A stretch of 64,000 nt of DNA from Henckelia pumila (Eukaryota > Streptophyta > Magnoliopsida > Lamiales > Gesneriaceae). Every line of letters starts with the position of its first letter. The first letter of the stretch is position 1. The stretch covers positions 171,151,991-171,215,990 of the forward strand of contig NC_133120.1 of the NCBI RefSeq assembly GCF_033568475.1. The letters run 5' to 3'. Positions 58,831 to 64,000 of the stretch are shown piece by piece. Both the position numbers and the translations under genes were made by a program. The notes under the pieces were generated by a model. The model did no database searches. It saw nothing but the letters and a program-made list of their open reading frames with translations, and had not been told where the DNA came from.

Positions 58831-60502
58831 TAAACTGTCTTGAAACAGAGATTGCTGTGCTCTGAACTGAGAATGAACAAAACAAGATCAACATCATGAT
58901 TCTTACAGCAGAAAAACAAAGTATGGATGATTTAGTAAGATCATGGAATTAATCTTCGAGCTTGTTGACAGAAATGCATGATTTACATAGACCTTTGAAT
59001 GACAAAACTGGTCTAGGGTATGGTAAAACAATTGAAATTGGTGAATCAAGTACTCAACCCAAACTGAATATGTTCAAAGGTAAGTTTATAAACTTTGTAC
59101 AAGCAGTTAGGGTAAATGAAGATGATAAACCCATCCTCATGACCTGGCAGCAAATAGAGCAGATGAACAGAAAGAGATTTGGTATTAGCTTCAATCCTCA
59201 GGAGACTAAAGTTGAAACTGCAAAAAGTCCTGAAAGGACTAACGCATATCAACCTAATCCTATGATAGGAACCCGAGGTCATTATCATAATCAACGTCCA
59301 ATTCAGAAGTGATATCGGCAGTTGAAGGATATAGGAAAGGGCAAACAACATATGGTTTCAAAAGCATATCACACTCCACAATCTAGAGCACCTAATTTAG
59401 TACGTACCTATAGGAACACTGAAACTGGTAAACTAGTTAAAGTATTCCATGTTTGGGTTCCTAAAGGATTAATCCCTCGTGGACCCAAATATATATGAGT
59501 ACCAAAAGTTATTCAACTTTGTGAATCCAGGTAACAGGTGCTAAAGAGCGGTCTGATGAATCAAGGTATTTAGACAGTGGATGTTCGAGACACATGACCG
59601 AAAATGATAAGCTATTGTCTGAACTCACTAAATACAATGGTCCAACAATCACATTTGGAGACAACTCAAAGGGTAAACTGTCTTGAAACAGAGATTACTG
59701 TGCTCTGAACTGAGAATGAACAACACAAGATCAACATCATGAATCTTACAGCAGAAAAACAAAGTATGGATGATTTAGTAAGATCATGGAATTAATCTTC
59801 GAGCTTGTTGACAGAAATGCATGATTTACAGAGACCCTTGAATGACAAAAATGGTCTAGGGTATGGTAAAACAATTGAAATTGGTGAATCAAGTACTCAA
59901 CCCAAACTGAATATGTGCAAAGGTAAGTTTATAAACTTTGTACAAGCAGTTAGGGTAAATGAAGATGATAAACCCATCCTCATGACCTGGCAGCAAATAG
60001 AGCAGATGAACAGAAAGAGATTTGGTATTGGCTTCAATCCTCAGGAGACTAAAGTTGAAACTGCAAAAAGTCCTGAAAGGACTAACGCATATCAACCTAA
60101 TCCTATGATAGGAACCCGAGGTCATTATCATAATCAACGTCCAATTCAGAAGCGATATCGGCAGTTGAAGGATATAGGAAAGGGCAAACAACATATGGTT
60201 TCAAAAGCACATCACACTCCACAATCTAGAGCACCTAATTTAGTACGTACCTATAGGAACACTGAAACTGATAAACTAGTTAAAGTATTTCAGGTTTGGG
60301 TTCCTAAAGGATTAATCCCTCGTGGACCCAAATATATATGGGTACCAAAAGTTATTCAACTTTGTGAATCCAGGTAACAGGTGCTAAAGAGCGGTCTGAT
60401 GAATCAAGGTATTTAGACAGTGGATGTTCGAGACACATGACTGAAAATGATAAGCTATTGTCTGAACTCACTAAATACAATGGTCCAATAATCATATTTG
60501 AC
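58831..60502 (+). repeat. Tandem duplication, 843-bp unit, across the gag-protease junction
   Basis: Copy 1 (58831-59673) and copy 2 (59674 to about 60502) start TAAACTGTCTTGAAACAGAG and end around ATGGTCCAA-AATCA-ATTTG. Each carries an ORF beginning MLTEMHDL (190 codons in copy 2, cut to 116 by a stop in copy 1), then, in another frame, the protease active site RYLDSGCSRHMTEND. The copies differ at only a few percent of positions by eye. The duplication breaks polyprotein continuity. Confidence 0.88.
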
Positions 60503-60599
60503 AGGTAACAGATGTGGAAACACATAAAAACCATATTGGAACAGCCAGTCTAGCAAATCAGTTTGCCTCGTAGCTTCCAATTCTAAACGCAACTGGATT

Positions 60600-61220
60600 T
60601 GGCACAAGAGACTGAACCACCTCAACTTCAAATCAATAGCCGTCTGAGTAAACTTGAGCTAGTAACAGGACTGCCCAAAATTGATTTTTCTAAAGACAAA
60701 GTTTGTTTAGCGTGTCAATTTGGGAAGCAAGTTAGGTCATCTTTTAAAAACAAGGGTTATAACTCTTCTTCCCGATGCTTGGAACTATTGCACATTTTTA
60801 GAGCATTATGGAATCAAGCATGAATTTTCAGCAGCTAGAACACCACAACAAAATGGTGTTGCAGAAAGGAGAAATCGTACTCTTAAGGAATCTGTGAGAA
60901 CTATGTTAGCTGATTCTAAACTATCTCAAAGGTTTTGGACCGAAGCTGTGAACACTGCTTGTTACACTCAGAACAAATCGATAATTTGTAAGAAATTTTT
61001 GAAAACTCCTTATGATATCTGGAATGACAGACAACCAACTGTATCTTACTTCAAGATTTTTGGATGTAAATGCTACATTCACAACAATGGTAAAAATCAT
61101 CTGACTGCATTTGATGCAAAGTCAGATGAAAGAATATTTCTTGGCTATGCCATGTCATTTTCTTATCGTGTTGACCAAGACACACACTTTCACAAGATTT
61201 CAATTTCGTGTGCAGTCTAA
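60600..61220 (+). pseudogene. Integrase fragment of the Sirevirus-type element
   Basis: The first part has the end of the integrase zinc region (VCLACQFGKQVRSSF, 60700-60750). The sequence then jumps directly to IKHEFSAARTPQQNGVAERR (Glu of the D,D,E triad), NRTLKESVRTML and the C-terminal block up to FLGYA. The first two catalytic Asp and the sequence between are deleted near 60795, with a frame change. No RT follows. Confidence 0.85.
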
Positions 61221-61272
61221 CCCTTACTAATTTCAATTATCTCCTTTCTATTGCTTAGCAGAAATTTCTACA

Positions 61273-62160
61273 ATGGCTACTCCCTCTGTTTCATCAGCCG
61301 TATACATTCTCAATGCACTCGCCGTTGATTTTGACTCACTCTATGGGCTGGACAACCCAGGTATCACTACGATTTGCATAGCTCTTGAACAAACTGGGCT
61401 TCGATCCTTTTTGGATATCAAGGCTCTAGACTATTATCAAAAGGATTTGATATCCTTATACCACCATTGTATGATCAAGGATGACGGTCATCTTCTACTT
61501 TCTCTGGGAGGACACTGTGTTCAAATCGATGAAGAATTATTTGCAAATACTTTCCGTTTATCAACCTCAGGTACAACTGACTTCAATGCTATCTCAACCA
61601 TTCATATCACTGAAATGCATACTGCATTTTCTGGTTCACCGTAATTGATATCTCTGTCCGGGTTCAAGAGAGATTTAAAGCTTGAATATCAACTGCTAGC
61701 TGATATTGTTGCCAAAAGCATTTTTGCAAAAGGAGGATCTTTCGCCAAGTTAACTGTCGGCAAATTCAAAGTCATGACAGCGATCATGAAAGGTATCAAG
61801 ATCAATTGGAGTAACCTACTGTTCAAAATTTTTGTTCAAATGATGACTCCAACCAAACAATCCTCGGGATATGTGTTGCAAATCAGTCGCCTACTTGAAA
61901 ATTTGGAAATTTCTCTTCAAGTAGTTTCTCAACTGCACAAGCTTCGAGTCATAAATGTTGAATATCTGACAAATTTTCACTCCAAGGAATCAACTGTTTC
62001 AGACAGCCCCAAGCCGCACAAAACAGCAGTCAAGAAACCGGCCAAAAAGAAGAGAAATCTTGTTATCCATGACAGTGATGACACAGACAGTGAAAAAATT
62101 GTGCAGCCTCGAACTAAGCGGACACGAACTCTACAAACAAAAGCTGTCATAATCTTTTGA
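61273..62160 (+). pseudogene. Env-like ORF of the Sirevirus-type element, N-terminal half
   Basis: The ATG at 61273 starts MATPSVSSAVYILNALAVDF. An in-frame TAA at 61642-61644 splits 123 codons from the following open 171 codons, which end at 62160. A globular-looking domain (LRSFLDIKALDYYQKDLISL, LGGHCVQIDEELFANTFRL, LEYQLLADIVAKSIFAKGGS) of a type I recall from plant retroelement-derived hypothetical proteins is followed by a Lys-rich, nuclear-signal-like tail (KKPAKKKRNLV) and an acidic stretch. No envelope features are seen. The C-terminal half, present in the minus-strand remnant at 41697-43460, is missing here. Confidence 0.6.
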
Positions 62161-63555
62161 TCTTACGTAATTTTTTTCCTCAAAATCTGCTTTCTCTTAA
62201 GATACATTAACAATTTTGCTCTTATCAATTTATGCGTAATTTTTCAAAGAATTTTTTAAATTTTTTATTATTTCTAAAAAATTATTTAATATATTAAAAA
62301 TTTTATTTGTGGATATATATATTATTTGGTTTTGAACATTGCTAAAAATATTATTTTGATAATATTTTAGATTTTTTTGGTTATCTATACGTTTTTGAAC
62401 TTTGATAATTATATGTTTTTATTATATAATACATATTTAAGGTTTTAAAATTTTTAAAATATATTAATTATTATATTCCATAATTATTTTTTAATATAAT
62501 AACAGTACTCCGATTCGACCGTTCGGTTGAACCGGTCGCACCTGTTGAACCGTTTTTATAGGTTTACCGATTCGATTACCGGTTCGGTTATGAAAACACT
62601 GATATCCAGTACATCATATATATGTGATGTGTCAAACATATTATACAAAATTTACTATCGATTAATATAATATATGTTTGAAATACCTTGAGGAGCATAA
62701 TTTGTGGGTTGTTGACATGTGCTTGTACTTTAACAGACAAAATTTGATGTTAAACTCTGATATGGTATTGGTTGTACGTGACACATTTGCTGAATCATGG
62801 TGTCATCAGTACCTTGTATGAAAAACATATTTAAAACATTATTCATAAAAAATTTGAGGAACATAATTGATGGAATTGTAACTATATTTTGTGATATTTG
62901 TTTAAAAAAATAAAATTAAGGAATTTTTTTTATCAATGTCAATTTATGTATGTTAATTTTTTTGTAATAAAAAAACCACGTGTTTTTTAGTAATTAAAGT
63001 TATTTATTGAAATGTAATTAAAAAAGAAATAATTTGTTTAATTAATAAAAAAAATTAATACGTTGTAAAATTATACGATGTGATTAAATAAATGAACATA
63101 TAAAAAATAAATATAATGTTATCTTTAAATAAAAAGTATAAATAAATTAATAAAATATAAAATTACAATTTTTAAATGCATATAAGATTGTTATAAAAAT
63201 ATCGACGTGAACATAGATATCGTGATACACCGAACATCTCGAATCGTACTTTGTTCAATATAGTCGACTCATATAATTATATGCAACTGAATCTTCCGTA
63301 TTCAAAATTCTAGAAGAAATATTAGGATATGCCAATTATGGGATGTATTAAACATATTATACAAAATTTACTATCAATTAATGTACTTTTAATTAATTAA
63401 AATAACTTGAGGAGCATAATTAGTGGGTTGTTGACATGTGCTTGTAATTACACGGACAAAATTTGATGTTAAACTCTGATATAGTATTGGTTGTACGTGA
63501 CACATTTTTTGAATCATGGTGGCATCAGTACCTTGTATGAAAAACATATTTAAAG
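62161..63555 (-). repeat. Duplicated AT-rich block, possibly Helitron upstream region
   Basis: Two copies of a unit start at about 62637 and 63351 (period roughly 714 bp), each with CATATTATACAAAATTTACTATC followed by a well-conserved 165-bp stretch (62690-62870; 63390-63555). On the minus strand that stretch is exon-like (MFFIQGTD-TMIQ-MCHVQP). The 62960-63210 part resembles 54720-54990. The second copy is cut at 63556 by an LTR. Position and strand suggest 5' exon/intron DNA of the Helitron, separated from the rest by the Sirevirus insertion. This is inference. The first part (62161-62636) is AT-rich with a GGTTCGGTT/AACCG-type motif near 62515-62590 and nothing coding. Confidence 0.45.
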
Positions 63556-64000
63556 TGTTGAATCCTAACTTTTTGTGATAACAAAACAACACTTCATTGT
63601 TATAGTTCGGCCGTCGTTTACGTGTATAACAGGTGACAAAGAGAATTCTACCGACTTCAACATATCAGCTGACAATGGAAGATATCGACTGGAATATGCA
63701 GTATCGGCTGATCTAAGCATATCAACCGTTATCTGTCAACTGAGCTAAGCACATCAACCGACTATTGCTCAACTAATCTGGGTTGAGTTCATAAGTTGCT
63801 ATATATCTGCCGAATTTAAAAAGTCACGAATCCCCAGTATCGAAAAGTTGACAAGACAACTCAAATGCAAAGGACGAAGCATTTAAGGAGCCGTCTGATA
63901 AAGTAAGAAAAACCATAAATAGCATTTAATGTCGAGACACATTGAATAGAAAATTTAAGGCACTCCGAGTACAGATACTTCAAAAGATAAAGTCATTTCA
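63556..64000 (+). repeat. Start of another LTR, running off the right edge
   Basis: Starts TGTTGAATCCTAACTTTTTGTGATAACAAAACA, a beginning typical of copia LTRs, at the point where the repeat unit to the left is interrupted. A TATA-like CATAAATAGC is near 63913. The far end is outside the window, so the type is not confirmed. Confidence 0.45.

Larger units (their letters stand above)
55019..62160 (+). mobile_element. Sirevirus-type Ty1/copia remnant (plus strand), internally deleted
   Basis: Order: 5' LTR 55019-56022, PBS, gag (56073-58790, broken), protease region inside a tandem duplication, an integrase fragment (to 61220), then the N-terminal half of an env-like ORF (61273-62160). RT, RNase H, most of integrase and the 3' LTR are missing. 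A 1.4-kb solo-LTR-like element interrupts gag. The gag and integrase wording (NIKMKSGESMSEFDERVSGI; AVNTACYTQNKSIICKKFL) and the env-like ORF fit the SIRE lineage. It appears to have landed in Helitron-associated DNA. Confidence 0.75.

Overview
The window looks like nuclear DNA of a flowering plant, most likely a eudicot and possibly an asterid such as a Lamiales species; that placement is tentative and rests on remembered resemblance of the retroelement proteins. Three plant genes with GT-AG introns are recognisable, intergenic DNA is AT-rich, and the rest is transposable-element DNA. Nothing prokaryotic (operon, RBS, CRISPR) is present. All gene models are by eye, from splice signals, reading frame and family resemblance.

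Positions 1-18,400 are gene-rich. The 3' exons of a MORF8/RIP1-type organellar RNA-editing factor (527-2480, +) enter from the left edge. Next come a MITE, a promoter with G-box and TATA box, and a five-exon gene of an unnamed conserved plant family (4783-7424, +). After about 7 kb of apparently non-coding DNA with a Stowaway-like MITE lies a GTE4-type bromodomain/NET (BET family) chromatin reader in four exons (14612-17527, -). At 18444-18965 is a decayed two-exon fragment of a BOI/SBP-type RING ligase gene that lacks the RING, followed by a weak candidate for a 29-residue two-exon ORF.

Positions 20,959-43,485 are a nested retrotransposon stack. The outer layer is the 3' part of a minus-strand Sirevirus-type Ty1/copia element (3' LTR, polypurine tract, C-terminal half of its env-like ORF). 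A plus-strand copia element, A (22218-41643, target duplication CGCAA), sits inside it and has one uninterrupted gag-pol ORF. A minus-strand sister copy, B (30446-40379, target duplication GTTAC), sits inside the 3' LTR of A. B carries a TGG-to-TGA stop between reverse transcriptase and RNase H, and a roughly 540-bp organelle-like insert with a tRNA-Phe-like sequence at its gag start.

Positions 43,486-64,000 hold a large LTR (3.27 kb) with a non-coding internal region and a minus-strand primer-binding site, then a decayed Helitron Rep-helicase (49823-54130, -). A plus-strand Sirevirus-type remnant (55019-62160) follows. It is itself broken by a solo-LTR-like insertion, an 843-bp tandem duplication and a deletion that removes most of pol, but it keeps the N-terminal half of the env-like ORF. 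Beyond it lies duplicated DNA that may be the Helitron's upstream part, then the start of another LTR that runs off the right edge.
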